In this document: positions 34,499-44,137 of the stretch, piece after piece | How the letters are laid out: every line of letters begins with the position of its first letter | How positions within the stretch are numbered: position 1 is the first letter of the stretch | Origin: Pseudomonas sp. GM80 | GTDB taxonomy: Bacteria; Pseudomonadota; Gammaproteobacteria; Pseudomonadales; Pseudomonadaceae | DNA: 64,000 nt | NCBI RefSeq assembly: GCF_000282515.1 | Contig: NZ_AKJD01000015.1 | Coordinates: 28,510-92,509, forward strand | Direction: 5' to 3' | The notes under the pieces: model-generated | What the model saw: only the letters and a program-made list of their open reading frames with translations | What the model was told of the DNA's origin: nothing | The model's database searches: none | Translations under genes and position numbers: made by a program

Positions 34499-35293
34499 TC
34501 ACTCTTCGAAAATAGCCACCGCACGCACAAACCCTGCAGACGCATGCCGGATCTTGTAGGGAAAGCACGACACGGTGAAACCGCTCGCTGGCAGGGATTC
34601 GAGGTTGGCCAGTTTTTCCATTTGTCCGTAGCCGATATCGCGCCCGGCCTTATGCCCTTCCCAGATGATCGAGGCATCGCCGCTGGCGGCAAAACGTTCA
34701 CGGGTGTATTTGAACGGCGCGTCCCAGCTCCAGGCATCCGTGCCGACCACGCGCACGCCGCGTTCCAGCAGATACATCGTCGCTTCGCGCCCCATGCCGA
34801 TGCCGGCATCGAGATACCCAGGCTGGCCAAACAACGCCCCGGCGCGTGTGTTGATCAGCACGATATCCAGCGGCTGCAACGCGTACTCAATACGCGCCAG
34901 TTCCGCTTCAACCTCTTCTGCCGTCACCACGTGACCGTCGGGCAAATGGCGAAAATCCAGTTTGACCCCCGGCTGCAAGCACCAGTCCAGCGGCAACTCA
35001 TCGATGCCAAATGCCGGTTCGCCGCCATCGGTGGTCGAGGCGTAATGCCACGGCGCATCCATGTGCGTGCCGCTGTGGGTGGTGATCTGCAGGCGCTCGG
35101 CGGCCCACGATTCATTGCCGGGCATCTGCTCAAGCTGCAAACCTGGAAACATCGCCGCCATCTCGGGCCAGCCTTGCTGGTGATCCATGTAATCGATTTT
35201 CGGCAACAGCGGCGGCGGGTCTGTGTAAGGGTTGTTGTCGAGGGTCACCGAAAGATCGACCAGACGACGTTTACGCTGGATGGGCTGTGACAT
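34499..35293 (-). CDS. Cyclase-family hydrolase (PF04199, kynurenine formamidase-like)
   Basis: A 264-residue metal-dependent hydrolase. TTHSGTHMDAPWHY is the HxGTHxDxPxH signature of the family. Members include kynurenine formamidase and isatin hydrolase, which open amide or lactam bonds, and metal-dependent cyclases. RBS GGAG precedes the ATG at 35293, which overlaps the preceding gene by 23 bases. In this operon it may hydrolyse a ring-cleavage product, which is inference. Confidence 0.8.
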   Translation of the reverse strand: MSQPIQRKRRLVDLSVTLDNNPYTDPPPLLPKIDYMDHQQGWPEMAAMFPGLQLEQMPGNESWAAERLQITTHSGTHMDAPWHYASTTDGGEPAFGIDELPLDWCLQPGVKLDFRHLPDGHVVTAEEVEAELARIEYALQPLDIVLINTRAGALFGQPGYLDAGIGMGREATMYLLERGVRVVGTDAWSWDAPFKYTRERFAASGDASIIWEGHKAGRDIGYGQMEKLANLESLPASGFTVSCFPYKIRHASAGFVRAVAIFEE

Positions 35294-36272
35294 GAGGCGT
35301 GTCTCCGTTCAACGGCAGATGCCGATAAGGGGCTGGGTTGAGGGCGTTGCGAATAAGTGTGGCGACGCTGCCGTCATGGCTGAAGCCGGCAGCGCGCGCC
35401 TGCGGGGTTTTCAAGGGCGGCATGCGCCCGAACAGGGTTTCGAGTTCAAGATCAGCGGCGAAACTGATCAGCCCACGGCGTTGCTCGCCGTAAGTTGCCG
35501 CCAGCGCATCGATGACTTGGGCGATGGACAAATGCAGCACCGGCAGTTGCCAGACCCGCTGTTGCGCGGCGGCGTCGTCCAGTTCGGCGGCGTGGATCAG
35601 GTTGTTCACGCAACAGCGTGCCGACATCCACCACGCTGTTGCTTGCGGCGACACCGGGCAGCAATATTCAGCGCCCTCGGCAAAGGCACGCATCAAGTCG
35701 CTCATGAAAGCCGAGCGCAAGCCGTTGGGTTCGCGCGGTCGCGCGACAATGCCCGGCAGGCGCACCGCGCGGCCATCGACTTCAGCGCGCCGACCCAAAT
35801 CGATCAGCGCACGCTCGACCATCATCTTGTGTGTGCCGTACGACAGTTGCGGATGCAGTTCAGCCTGCTCGTTCATCTTCGCCGGCAGATCCGCGCCGTA
35901 CACCGCGACGCTGCTGGCATACACCAGCACCGGTGGACGTGCCTTGTTGCGCAGTTGATCGAGCAGTTCGAGGCTGGCCAGCAGATTGACCTGATAACCC
36001 GATTCGTAATGCGCCTCCGCTGCTCCGCCGGGGACGCTGACCAAGTGAAACACCACATCGATGCCATCGGCCAGGACCCGGCGCATCAACGCCGCATCCG
36101 TCACGCTGCCGCTGTGCCGACGCAGGCGCGGATCGTCTGGCAGGCCTTGGACGTCAGTGTCGAGCACCAGCAACGAACGAATGACTTGCCCGCGCAAACT
36201 GCCGCGCGCGAGCAGACAACGCAGCAGTTCGCGGCCGACAAAGCCATTGGCTCCGGTAATCAGTACACGCAT
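35271..36272 (-). CDS. NAD-dependent epimerase/dehydrogenase, D-erythronate dehydrogenase-like
   Basis: A 333-residue extended SDR. ITGANGFVGRELL is the NAD loop, VFHLVSVPGGAAEAHYESGYQVN and SSVAVYG follow, and SYGTHKMMVE holds the catalytic Tyr-x3-Lys. VRLPGIVARPREPNGL strongly resembles DenD, D-erythronate dehydrogenase. In its present company, between an FAH-like and a cyclase-like gene, it may oxidise a hydroxy acid from ring cleavage. Substrate unproven. Confidence 0.78.
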   Translation of the reverse strand: MRVLITGANGFVGRELLRCLLARGSLRGQVIRSLLVLDTDVQGLPDDPRLRRHSGSVTDAALMRRVLADGIDVVFHLVSVPGGAAEAHYESGYQVNLLASLELLDQLRNKARPPVLVYASSVAVYGADLPAKMNEQAELHPQLSYGTHKMMVERALIDLGRRAEVDGRAVRLPGIVARPREPNGLRSAFMSDLMRAFAEGAEYCCPVSPQATAWWMSARCCVNNLIHAAELDDAAAQQRVWQLPVLHLSIAQVIDALAATYGEQRRGLISFAADLELETLFGRMPPLKTPQARAAGFSHDGSVATLIRNALNPAPYRHLPLNGDTPHVTAHPA

Positions 36273-36281
36273 GGGCGTTCC

Positions 36282-37265
36282 TTAGCCGTTGGCTTTGACG
36301 ACGCGTTGATCGATCGCACCAAAGAGTGACTGACCATCGCTGCCGGTGACGTCCATGCGCACACGATCACCGAAACGCATAAATCCTGTCACCGGCGCGC
36401 CGTGCTCGATCATCTCAATAGCCCGACGTTCGGCGATGCACGCCGAGCCGACGTTGCGCTCGGCGTTCGACACCGTGCCGGAACCGATCAGGGTTCCGGC
36501 GCGCAAGCGCCGGGTCAGGGCCGCGTGGGCGATCAACTCACCAAAATGAAAGTTCATCTGCGCGCCGTGCGGCTGGCCAAACCACTCGCCGTTCCACTGC
36601 ACTTGCAGGGGCAAATTGACGCGACCGTCTCGCCAGGCTTCGCCGAGTTCATCCGGGGTGATCGCCAGCGGGGCAAAACTGGAGGACGGTTTGGCTTGCA
36701 GGAAACCGAACCCGGTGCGCATTTCCCGCGGTGCCAGCGCACGCAGGCTGACATCATTGATCTGCAGAATCAGCTTGATGTGCTGCAACGCGCTTTCGGC
36801 CGAACAGCCCAGCGGCACATCATCGACCAGCACGACAAATTCGCCTTCGAAATCGATGCCCTGGCTTTCGCTCGGCAGTTCGATGTCATCGTGTGCGCCG
36901 ATGAAGTCATCACCGGCGCCTTGGTACATCAACGGCGTACGGTCAGCGCCTTCAATCGGGTCGAGGTTGAACGCCTTCTGCATCAGCGCGCCGTGACTGA
37001 GAAACGCCGAACCGTCACACCATTGATAAGCACGCGGCAACGGTGCCATTGCCTGCGCGGGGTCGAAGGCAAAGGCCTCGCGGCAATCGTGGTTTTCAAG
37101 CTCACGCGCCAGGGCCTGCAAACGCGGCTCGGCTTCAGCCCAGTTTTCGATGGCTTGCTGCAAGGTCGGCGCTACCAAACGGGCGTCGATAGCCCGGGCC
37201 ATGTCGCGCGAAACCACCACCAATTGGCCGTCACGGCTAGCGTTTTTCAGGGTTGCGAGCTTCAT
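36282..37265 (-). CDS. Fumarylacetoacetate hydrolase-family protein
   Basis: A 327-residue FAH-fold enzyme. FEGEFVVLVDDVP supplies the metal ligands (E-x-E and D), QINDVSLR and GTVSNAERNVG are family segments, and the N-terminal half is the usual FAH-like small domain. Members cleave C-C bonds of acylpyruvates or hydrate/decarboxylate ring-cleavage products. It overlaps the cupin gene by four bases (ATGA), so the two are translationally coupled. It fits a downstream step of aromatic ring degradation. Confidence 0.82.
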   Translation of the reverse strand: MKLATLKNASRDGQLVVVSRDMARAIDARLVAPTLQQAIENWAEAEPRLQALARELENHDCREAFAFDPAQAMAPLPRAYQWCDGSAFLSHGALMQKAFNLDPIEGADRTPLMYQGAGDDFIGAHDDIELPSESQGIDFEGEFVVLVDDVPLGCSAESALQHIKLILQINDVSLRALAPREMRTGFGFLQAKPSSSFAPLAITPDELGEAWRDGRVNLPLQVQWNGEWFGQPHGAQMNFHFGELIAHAALTRRLRAGTLIGSGTVSNAERNVGSACIAERRAIEMIEHGAPVTGFMRFGDRVRMDVTGSDGQSLFGAIDQRVVKANG

Positions 37266-37843
37266 GCCGTTTCTCCCGGGCAGTCTTGCAGTTCAGCGGC
37301 GAAACGCCCGTCCAGCAGGATAAACACCATGCGCGCCATGGCCTCGGTGCGGTTGCTCCACGCGTGATTCGTGCCGCGTTGAACCACCACGTCGCCGCGC
37401 TTGAGGTGGACTTCTGTCTCGTCGAGCACCAGCCAGACTTCGCCTTCGGTGACGATGCCGTAATCGAGGGTTTCGGTGCGGTGCATCAGTTTGTGCCGCG
37501 AGTTCGCCTGGCCGGTGCCGGCATGCGCCTGGCCAATCTCGGCAAATGCGGCTGCTGCATCGGCAGCGCTGACCTGGTTCTGCACGCTGTCTGGCGGAAT
37601 GTCGACGACGCGAATCACACTGCCCTGCGGGCCGGGGCTCAGCTGTAAGGGTTTGCTGGTTGGATCATCGGCATTGTCGAGCAGTGCCGGACTGCCGCTG
37701 CTGTTCCATATTTCATGAAACACCGTGCCTGGCACCGCTTGCAGTGCGAAGACGTTGGCGGTTGCGCCGAGACTGGCGATGACCGCGCGGCCGTGGGCAT
37801 CATGCCCGGTGACCACGCGTTTGAAAGGGGGAAGCGCTTGCAT
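37262..37843 (-). CDS. Cupin-domain protein
   Basis: A 193-residue cupin. The conserved barrel is at residues about 118-185: HRTETLDYGIVTEGEVWLVLDE and KRGDVVVQRGTNHAWSN, with His/Glu/His positions that can bind a metal. The N-terminal half is a second, weaker beta region. The ATG at 37843 follows GAGGA; longer frames lack a ribosome site. Small cupins in aromatic operons act as dioxygenases, isomerases or sensors; which one is not clear. Confidence 0.72.
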   Translation of the reverse strand: MQALPPFKRVVTGHDAHGRAVIASLGATANVFALQAVPGTVFHEIWNSSGSPALLDNADDPTSKPLQLSPGPQGSVIRVVDIPPDSVQNQVSAADAAAAFAEIGQAHAGTGQANSRHKLMHRTETLDYGIVTEGEVWLVLDETEVHLKRGDVVVQRGTNHAWSNRTEAMARMVFILLDGRFAAELQDCPGETA

Positions 37844-37856
37844 GGAAAATCCTCGT

Positions 37857-39104
37857 TCAATGGCCGTTGCCGATGGAGTCGTGACCGCCAACATTGGGGC
37901 GGGTCAACAGACCACCGAGCCTCGGCACGGACAGACAAAACAGCGCCACGACCAGTTGCAGCCAACCGATCATGGCCAACGCTTGCGGCAACGCCGTGGA
38001 GGCCCCGGAAGTGATGGCGAGTACCACCAGCGGGCTGATGAATTCGCCGGCGAAAATCGCCGCGGTGAAACACCCCGCCGCTCGGCCACGCTGAGCAAAA
38101 CCGACTTGCGCCATGATCCAGGTGATCAACGTCGGCAACATCAGGCCTATGCCCAGACCGTTGACCAAGACCGCGACCACCACTTGCGCGTGGCTGCCAG
38201 CAGCGGCCATCAACAGCCCACCGATGCCGGCCAGGCCATAGGCAATCAGCAGCACATGTTGGCTGCGCAAGCCGCTCAACAGGCGAAAACTCAAGGCCCC
38301 GGCGAGCACGCCGAGTTGATTGGCGCCCATGGTCATGCCGATCTGCTGCGGCGCATCCACATGCAACAAGTTGAGCAAATAACCGGCTTGCACCGGCACG
38401 ATGAACAGGCTCAGGCCCGCGAGCAGCGACAACGCATACAGGGGCGTCAGTGCGCGCCACGGAAAAACGCGCAGGGCTGGCACCGGCAATGTTGCTGTCG
38501 GTTGCACGCGCGGTTGCGGCTCCCAGAGTTTCCACGCCATCAGCGGCAGGAAAATCAGCCCGACCGCGTACAGCGCAAACGGTGTGCGCCAGTCGTCCTG
38601 ACCGAGAAAACCACCCAGCGCGATAAACACCGCCGCAGAGAGTGAGGTCGCGACCATTTGTAAGGCGAACAAGCGCTCGCGTCGGGCGCCGCTGTAGTAG
38701 TCGCCCATCAGCGTTGTGCAGCAGGTCATGATCCCCGCCTCCGCCAGACCGATACCGGCGCGGCTGGCGACGATGGCCGGCAGCGAATCCAGCCACAGCG
38801 GCAACACACCGCAGAGCGTGTACAGGGCCATGCTCGCCAGCAACAGCGGTTTGCGTCCGAGCCGATCGGCGATGACCCCGGCAAACGGCGCCAGTAGTGC
38901 AATCATCAATGCCGGCAAGGTCAGCACGATCGGCACCAGCACCGTGCTGCCCGCGACCTCGGCAAAATGTGCCTGCATGCGCGGTAAAACCGGTGCGAGC
39001 AATACCGCGCCGAGCACGGGCAGACAGCTGCCGAACAGCAACAGCAACGATTGCGTCAAACCGGCGCGGCGGTCGCTGTTTCCCAATGAAGACTCAACGG
39101 CCAT
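37857..39104 (-). CDS. MFS transporter
   Basis: A 415-residue permease with twelve hydrophobic segments. GVIADRLGRKPLLLASMALYTLCG is the MFS motif A region; the overall form is closest to DHA1-like transporters. GGGAG lies eight bases before the ATG at 39104, which overlaps the RND gene stop by 11 bases. The neighbouring cupin gene starts 13 bases after its stop. It may import the substrate or export an intermediate of this operon. Confidence 0.78.
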   Translation of the reverse strand: MAVESSLGNSDRRAGLTQSLLLLFGSCLPVLGAVLLAPVLPRMQAHFAEVAGSTVLVPIVLTLPALMIALLAPFAGVIADRLGRKPLLLASMALYTLCGVLPLWLDSLPAIVASRAGIGLAEAGIMTCCTTLMGDYYSGARRERLFALQMVATSLSAAVFIALGGFLGQDDWRTPFALYAVGLIFLPLMAWKLWEPQPRVQPTATLPVPALRVFPWRALTPLYALSLLAGLSLFIVPVQAGYLLNLLHVDAPQQIGMTMGANQLGVLAGALSFRLLSGLRSQHVLLIAYGLAGIGGLLMAAAGSHAQVVVAVLVNGLGIGLMLPTLITWIMAQVGFAQRGRAAGCFTAAIFAGEFISPLVVLAITSGASTALPQALAMIGWLQLVVALFCLSVPRLGGLLTRPNVGGHDSIGNGH

Positions 39105-41568
39105 GACAGGTCTCCCGATGACGCGATTGAACAACATCCGCCGCCACGGCTCGCGGCGGCAGGCTCAGATTGGTCGCCTCCTCCGGCGTTTCTGCGTCGG
39201 TGTTCGTGCGCCGTGCAGGCAGCAGGAAGTACGCCAGCGCTGGCAACAGCAGCAGTGCCCCGACCATGTTCCAGACGAACATGAATGCCAGCAGCACGCC
39301 CATGTCCGCCTGGAATTTGATCGGCGAGAAGATCCACGTGGCCACGCCAATGGCGAGCGTGATGCCGGTGAGCATCACCACTTTGCCGGTGGACACCAGC
39401 GCGCGGTAATAGGCTTCTGACAGGCTCGCGCCCTGACGCAGATGACCGAGCAGGATGCTCATCACATACAACGCATAGTCGACGCCAATGCCGACACCCA
39501 ACGCGATCACCGGCAACGTCGCGACCTTCACGCCGATGTTCAGCCAGACCATCAATGCTTCGCAGAGGATCGAGGTGACCATCAGCGGAATCACCGCGCA
39601 CAGCGTGGCGCGCCACGAACGGAAGGTGATCAGGCACAGCACGATCACCGCCCCGTAGACCCAGAACAGCATCTCGCGATTGGCTTGCTTGACCACGATA
39701 TTGGTCGCTGCTTCGATGCCGGCATTGCCCGCTGCCAGCAGGAACTGCACGTCCTGGTCGTTATTGGCGGCGGCGAATTGCTCGACGTGTTCGACCAGCC
39801 GCGTCAGCGTTTCAGCCTTGTGATCGGTGAGGTAGGCGTACAGCGTCAGCAGGCTGCAATCCTCGTTGTACAAACCGCGTGGCGCACTGGCGGTGATCAT
39901 ATTGAGCATCGCCTGATTGTTCTGCAGCTCGTACCACTTGGCGCTGCCTTCGCTGAGGCCGACCAGCATGCGTCGGTTGAGCAAGGCCAGCGAGTTGGTC
40001 GAATCCACCCCCGGCAGCGCACGCAGTTGCCAGTCCAGCGCATCGACTTTGGCGAGGATGTCGTAACGCGCACATTGCCCGGCCGGGGTCTTGACCATCA
40101 CCGCGAACAAATCACTGCTGGCGCCGTAATGCCGGGTCAGAAACGCATCGTCCTGGTTGTAGCGTGAGTCGGCCCGCAACTCCGGCGCGCCGGCATCCAG
40201 ATCACCGATCTTCAATTGCAGGCTGACCACAAAGCCCAATGCCGCAAACGCCAGACTGATGACAATGCACAGGCTGGCCCAGCGACGTTGGGTAAACAGA
40301 TCGAGAAAACGCCAGAAGCCATGACGCCGCGCGCCGGCCTGATCGTTCTGCTCGCTCTTCAGGCTCAATTGCGCCGCACGCGGCGTTACGCCGACATAGG
40401 ACAGCAACACCGGCAGCAGAATCAGGTTGGTGAAAATCAGCACCGCCACACCGATACTGGCGATCACGGCCAGATCCTGAATCACCTGGATCTTGATCAG
40501 CATCAGCACGGCGAAACCCACTGCGTCGCAGAGCAATGCCGTGAGCCCGGCCAGAAACAGCCGTCGAAAAGTGAAGCGTGCGGCCACCACCCGGTGCATG
40601 CCGCGACCGATGTCCTGCATGATGCCGTTCATTTTCTGCGCGCCGTGGCTCATGCCGATGGCGAACACCAGAAACGGTACCAGCACCGAATACGGATCCA
40701 ACTGATAGTCGAGCAACGGCAACAGCCCCAGTTGCCAGACCACCGCCACCAATGAGCAGAACACCACTAGCACCGTGCTGCGCAGGCAGCGCGTGTACCA
40801 GAACAGCACGGCGGTGGTGATCAGGATCGCTACGGCGAAGAACAACAGGATCTGCTTGAGCCCGGCAATCAGGTCGCCGACCTTTTTCGCGAAACCGGTG
40901 ATGTGAATGTCGATCTTTTCGCTCTGATACTGGCTGCGCAATGCCTCCAGTTGCTCGGACAGCACCGAGTAATTCAGCGCTTGGCCGTCGGCAGTCGTGG
41001 CCAGCAACGGCACATAAATGATGCTCGAGGTTTGATCGAACGCTACCAGTTGGCCGAGCTCGTTGGAGCGCTGCACGTTGCGGCGCAAGGCCTCGAGGCT
41101 GGCCGGGGTGCCGGCATAATCGTCCGGAATCACCGGGCCGCCATCCAGGCCGTCTTCAGTCACTGCAACCCAACGCGTTGCCGGCGTCCACAGCGACTTC
41201 ATGTAGGCACGGTCGACGCCGGGCAGCAGGCAAAGCTTGTCGCTCAAGGCTTGTAAAGTTTTCAGATAATCAGCGTCGTAGATATCGCCCTGGCGATTGG
41301 CGACGACAACGCGCAAGGAGTTGCCCAGACCGCTGAGTTGCTTTTGATGTTGCAGATAATTGGCTATGTAAGGTTGTTGCGTGGGGATCATCTTTTCGAA
41401 ACTGGCGTTCAGCTCGACGCGCGTGGCCTGATAGCCCAAGAAAAGCGTGGTCACCAGGCACACCAGCAACACCCACAACCGGTGATTGAACAAAGTGCGT
41501 TCCACAACCGAGCCGGAGCGCGGGTCGAAACTCGCCAGGCTGGCCGTGGCGTTGTCGAATGGTTTCAT
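39094..41568 (-). CDS. MMPL/RND-superfamily transporter (hydrophobe exporter-like)
   Basis: An 824-residue protein with a TM segment near residue 30, a large periplasmic domain, six TM helices around 230-450, a second periplasmic domain and five to six TM helices from about 620 to 790. This is the RND plan with two sterol-sensing-like blocks, as in MMPL and hydrophobe exporter families. It belongs to a quartet with DUF1302, DUF1329 and YCF48-like genes that I have seen recurring near lipid, steroid or hydrophobic compound genes. Direction of transport is unknown. Confidence 0.82.
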   Translation of the reverse strand: MKPFDNATASLASFDPRSGSVVERTLFNHRLWVLLVCLVTTLFLGYQATRVELNASFEKMIPTQQPYIANYLQHQKQLSGLGNSLRVVVANRQGDIYDADYLKTLQALSDKLCLLPGVDRAYMKSLWTPATRWVAVTEDGLDGGPVIPDDYAGTPASLEALRRNVQRSNELGQLVAFDQTSSIIYVPLLATTADGQALNYSVLSEQLEALRSQYQSEKIDIHITGFAKKVGDLIAGLKQILLFFAVAILITTAVLFWYTRCLRSTVLVVFCSLVAVVWQLGLLPLLDYQLDPYSVLVPFLVFAIGMSHGAQKMNGIMQDIGRGMHRVVAARFTFRRLFLAGLTALLCDAVGFAVLMLIKIQVIQDLAVIASIGVAVLIFTNLILLPVLLSYVGVTPRAAQLSLKSEQNDQAGARRHGFWRFLDLFTQRRWASLCIVISLAFAALGFVVSLQLKIGDLDAGAPELRADSRYNQDDAFLTRHYGASSDLFAVMVKTPAGQCARYDILAKVDALDWQLRALPGVDSTNSLALLNRRMLVGLSEGSAKWYELQNNQAMLNMITASAPRGLYNEDCSLLTLYAYLTDHKAETLTRLVEHVEQFAAANNDQDVQFLLAAGNAGIEAATNIVVKQANREMLFWVYGAVIVLCLITFRSWRATLCAVIPLMVTSILCEALMVWLNIGVKVATLPVIALGVGIGVDYALYVMSILLGHLRQGASLSEAYYRALVSTGKVVMLTGITLAIGVATWIFSPIKFQADMGVLLAFMFVWNMVGALLLLPALAYFLLPARRTNTDAETPEEATNLSLPPRAVAADVVQSRHRETCHGR

Positions 41569-41572
41569 AACC

Positions 41573-42676
41573 TCACTCCGAAGCTGTAGCGGTGGGCGAC
41601 GCCAGGCGCGTCAACCCGGTAAAACCGGCCAGCACCAGGCTGCCATCGGCGGCCTGCACGACGCTGGCAATCGGTTTGCCCAGCGGTTTGCCGAAAGGCT
41701 GCAGGGTTGGTGCGTCGCCCGTGGTGCGAAACATTGCGCCCGCCTGATTGACCAACAACAGCTGGCCGTCAGCGGTGCGAATCGCTTCACTGAAGGACAC
41801 TGGCATCGGTACGGGCGCAGGCACGAAGCTGTTGCCGCCGTCGGTAGAAATGAACGCGTTGCCTTTCAGTCCTGCCGCCAAAAGCGTGCCGTCATCGCGC
41901 AGTTGCAGGGCGAAGAAACTGCCGCTGTACGGGCTGTCGAGCGCGACGAAGGATTGTCCGCCGTCTTCGGAACGCGCCACATAACCTTGCTCGCCGGCGA
42001 TGAACCAACGCTCGCCTTGTTGCGCGATGGCATACAGGTGCGCGCCCATCGGATTGTCGATATGACCCATCAGCGACTGCCAGCTCACGCCGCCGTCCTC
42101 GGTGGTAAAGGCGAGGCCGTAGGCGCCGACGATCAGGCCGTGACGTGCATCGGTGAACTTGAGACTCAGAAACGGTTTGTCCGCGCCTTCGCTGACCATC
42201 CTTTCGGCGGTTTGCACGCGCGCCGCCGCTGCGTCGGGGTCAGTGGCAGTCGGCAGTTGCTCGCGTGCGGCGTGCAACTCCAGTTGCGCAGCGCGGTTGC
42301 CGTCAAGCTGCAACGCCCAGTTTTCGCCACCGTCGTGGCTGACCAGCACCGCACCGGCATGGCCGACCGCCCAGCCCGTGTTCGCATCGACAAATTGCAC
42401 CGCCGTAAGGCTGACGGACACCGGCACCTGCGCCTGCCGCCAATTGATACCGTTGTCATCGGAGAGCAAGACGATGCCGCGTTCGCCGACCGCCACCAAC
42501 CGCGCACCTGCCCGCGCCAGATCAAGCAGGACGGCTTGCCGGGCCTGCGGCGCGCGCATCGCCGGCGTATTCAATACATCGCCGACGGCAGCGGCCTGAG
42601 CCTGGCTCACGGGTAATACGCAAGGCAGCGCCAGCAGCGCTAACAACCGCCCGAGCACCTGACAGATTCTGTTCAT
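41573..42676 (-). CDS. YCF48-like beta-propeller exported protein
   Basis: A 367-residue protein with a signal peptide (LLALLALPCVLPVSQAQA). Repeats such as GWAVGHAGAVLVSHDGGENW and GYVARSEDGGQSFVAL show a BNR/YCF48-type beta-propeller. Plant HCF136/YCF48 assembles photosystem II, but bacterial homologues near MMPL transporters are likely periplasmic scaffolds. It is four bases from the RND gene, so they are tightly coupled. Its exact role is unknown. Confidence 0.8.
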   Translation of the reverse strand: MNRICQVLGRLLALLALPCVLPVSQAQAAAVGDVLNTPAMRAPQARQAVLLDLARAGARLVAVGERGIVLLSDDNGINWRQAQVPVSVSLTAVQFVDANTGWAVGHAGAVLVSHDGGENWALQLDGNRAAQLELHAAREQLPTATDPDAAAARVQTAERMVSEGADKPFLSLKFTDARHGLIVGAYGLAFTTEDGGVSWQSLMGHIDNPMGAHLYAIAQQGERWFIAGEQGYVARSEDGGQSFVALDSPYSGSFFALQLRDDGTLLAAGLKGNAFISTDGGNSFVPAPVPMPVSFSEAIRTADGQLLLVNQAGAMFRTTGDAPTLQPFGKPLGKPIASVVQAADGSLVLAGFTGLTRLASPTATASE

Positions 42677-42736
42677 ACCGACCTCGAAACCACCTGTGAA
42701 ACCGGATCGCCACAGCGTGTCGCGATCCGGCCCGAT

Positions 42737-44125
42737 TCAACGAACCCCGGCACCCGCCATCGCCGCCGGCGAGAATTCCGACGCCTTGTAGCGATCGACC
42801 ACGCCGTATTGCTCAGGCAGGCCGGTGTAGACGTTCTGGATAAACCAGGCGCCGGAGGTCAGGTCGTAGAAACCCGAAGACAGCTGCGCCTGCGCTGGCA
42901 GATCCGGCAGCACGGCGGGCAGCGACCACAAGGTTTTGGCGAGTTGGCCGTTGGCGTCCCAGCGATCGCCGAGCATGGCCTGCCAGGTGTCTTCGTCGAG
43001 GTAGTAACGGCCCTTCGGCAATTGGTGACGCTTGCCCGGCGCGAGTTCGGCGTCCACCACCCACACGCGATGCAATTCCCAGCGCACGTAATCAGGATTC
43101 ATGTGGTGAGCCAGAAACAGGTCTTCCGGTTTGCCGGCCGTCAGGACTTTGTTGGTGTTGTAAGGGATGTACATTTCCTGCTTGCCGACCAGTTTCCAGT
43201 CGAAGCGATCGATGCGTCCCTGGAACACGCTCAATTCATCGAACGACATTACCCCGGCGGTGGCCGGCGTCGGCGTGTCGCAGCAGGCATTCGGCAACTT
43301 GCGCACGCGGCGCTGGCCGGTCAGATAGACGTGAGCCTGAGACTTGTCACCGTTGATGTTGGTGCGCCCCATGATTTGCTCACCGGCTCGCAGCGGCGGG
43401 CCGACGTTCAGCAGGCGGAACAGCCAGTAATCACCGGCGAAGCTTTCCGGCGTGCCGTCCTGGTAGTAATACGGCATGTCCTGAATCGCCTGGCCGTCGG
43501 TGGTCATCACTTGATTGCCATCTGCGGTCATCAGGTAATGGCGAAAGTGCATGGCCAGTGACGTACCGCGCCAGTTGAGGATGTGGTTCCACATGGCTTC
43601 GGCGCCGTTATGCGGAATCGGGAATGGAATACCGCCAAACGCCCCTTCAGGCACCGGTCCGGCGCTGCTGTCGACCAGCTTGGCGCGGGTGGCATTTTTC
43701 AGAGTGTTGTCGTACACCCATTGCGGTGCGGCGGCCGTGCGACGGGTCGGATAGACATCGATGCGATAGGTGTCAGGAAAACGCTTGAACATTTCCTTGG
43801 TGCCATCGCTGAGCCTGGCGGCGTATTGCGCCAGGTTTTTCGAGGTGATGCTGAACAGCGGCTTGTCAGCCGCAAACGGATCGCTACGTTTGCCGCCCTC
43901 CTTGAAGGCCGGATCGACCTTGGTGTAGCCGCCATCCCAGGCTGGAATCGAGCCGTCGGCATTGCCGGCGCGCTCGGCACCGAAAGGCGTCAGCGATTTG
44001 TTCAATTTCGCCGCTTCGTCAGCCGCGGCTGCTGCGGCACCCTGACTCAATACCGCCAGGCTTGCGAGCAACGCGAAGCACAAGGCTTTGAGTGTGAACG
44101 CGGCATTTTTGTTGTTATAGGTCAT
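42737..44125 (-). CDS. DUF1329 family exported protein
   Basis: A 462-residue protein. A signal peptide covers about the first 34 residues (LCFALLASLAVLSQGAAAAA). LNKSLTPFGAERAGNADGSIPAWDGG is the standard DUF1329 opening, and FRLLNVGPPLRAGEQIMGR and NYD-like WELHRVWVVDAELAPGKRH match the family. It is predicted to be an outer membrane associated, LolB-like lipid-binding protein. The ATG at 44125 has GAGG eight bases before it; a TTG six bases upstream is less likely. Next to DUF1302, as usual. Confidence 0.82.
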   Translation of the reverse strand: MTYNNKNAAFTLKALCFALLASLAVLSQGAAAAAADEAAKLNKSLTPFGAERAGNADGSIPAWDGGYTKVDPAFKEGGKRSDPFAADKPLFSITSKNLAQYAARLSDGTKEMFKRFPDTYRIDVYPTRRTAAAPQWVYDNTLKNATRAKLVDSSAGPVPEGAFGGIPFPIPHNGAEAMWNHILNWRGTSLAMHFRHYLMTADGNQVMTTDGQAIQDMPYYYQDGTPESFAGDYWLFRLLNVGPPLRAGEQIMGRTNINGDKSQAHVYLTGQRRVRKLPNACCDTPTPATAGVMSFDELSVFQGRIDRFDWKLVGKQEMYIPYNTNKVLTAGKPEDLFLAHHMNPDYVRWELHRVWVVDAELAPGKRHQLPKGRYYLDEDTWQAMLGDRWDANGQLAKTLWSLPAVLPDLPAQAQLSSGFYDLTSGAWFIQNVYTGLPEQYGVVDRYKASEFSPAAMAGAGVR

Positions 44126-44137
44126 GCGCAAGTCCTC

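Noticed and set aside
34430..36329. Long plus-strand frames opposite the cyclase and epimerase genes
   Set aside because: They are antisense shadows of high-GC genes whose minus-strand products have clear catalytic motifs.
37639..38796. Minus-strand frame of about 385 residues
   Set aside because: It is an alternative frame of the MFS transporter and cupin genes, rich in Arg and Gly, without family motifs.
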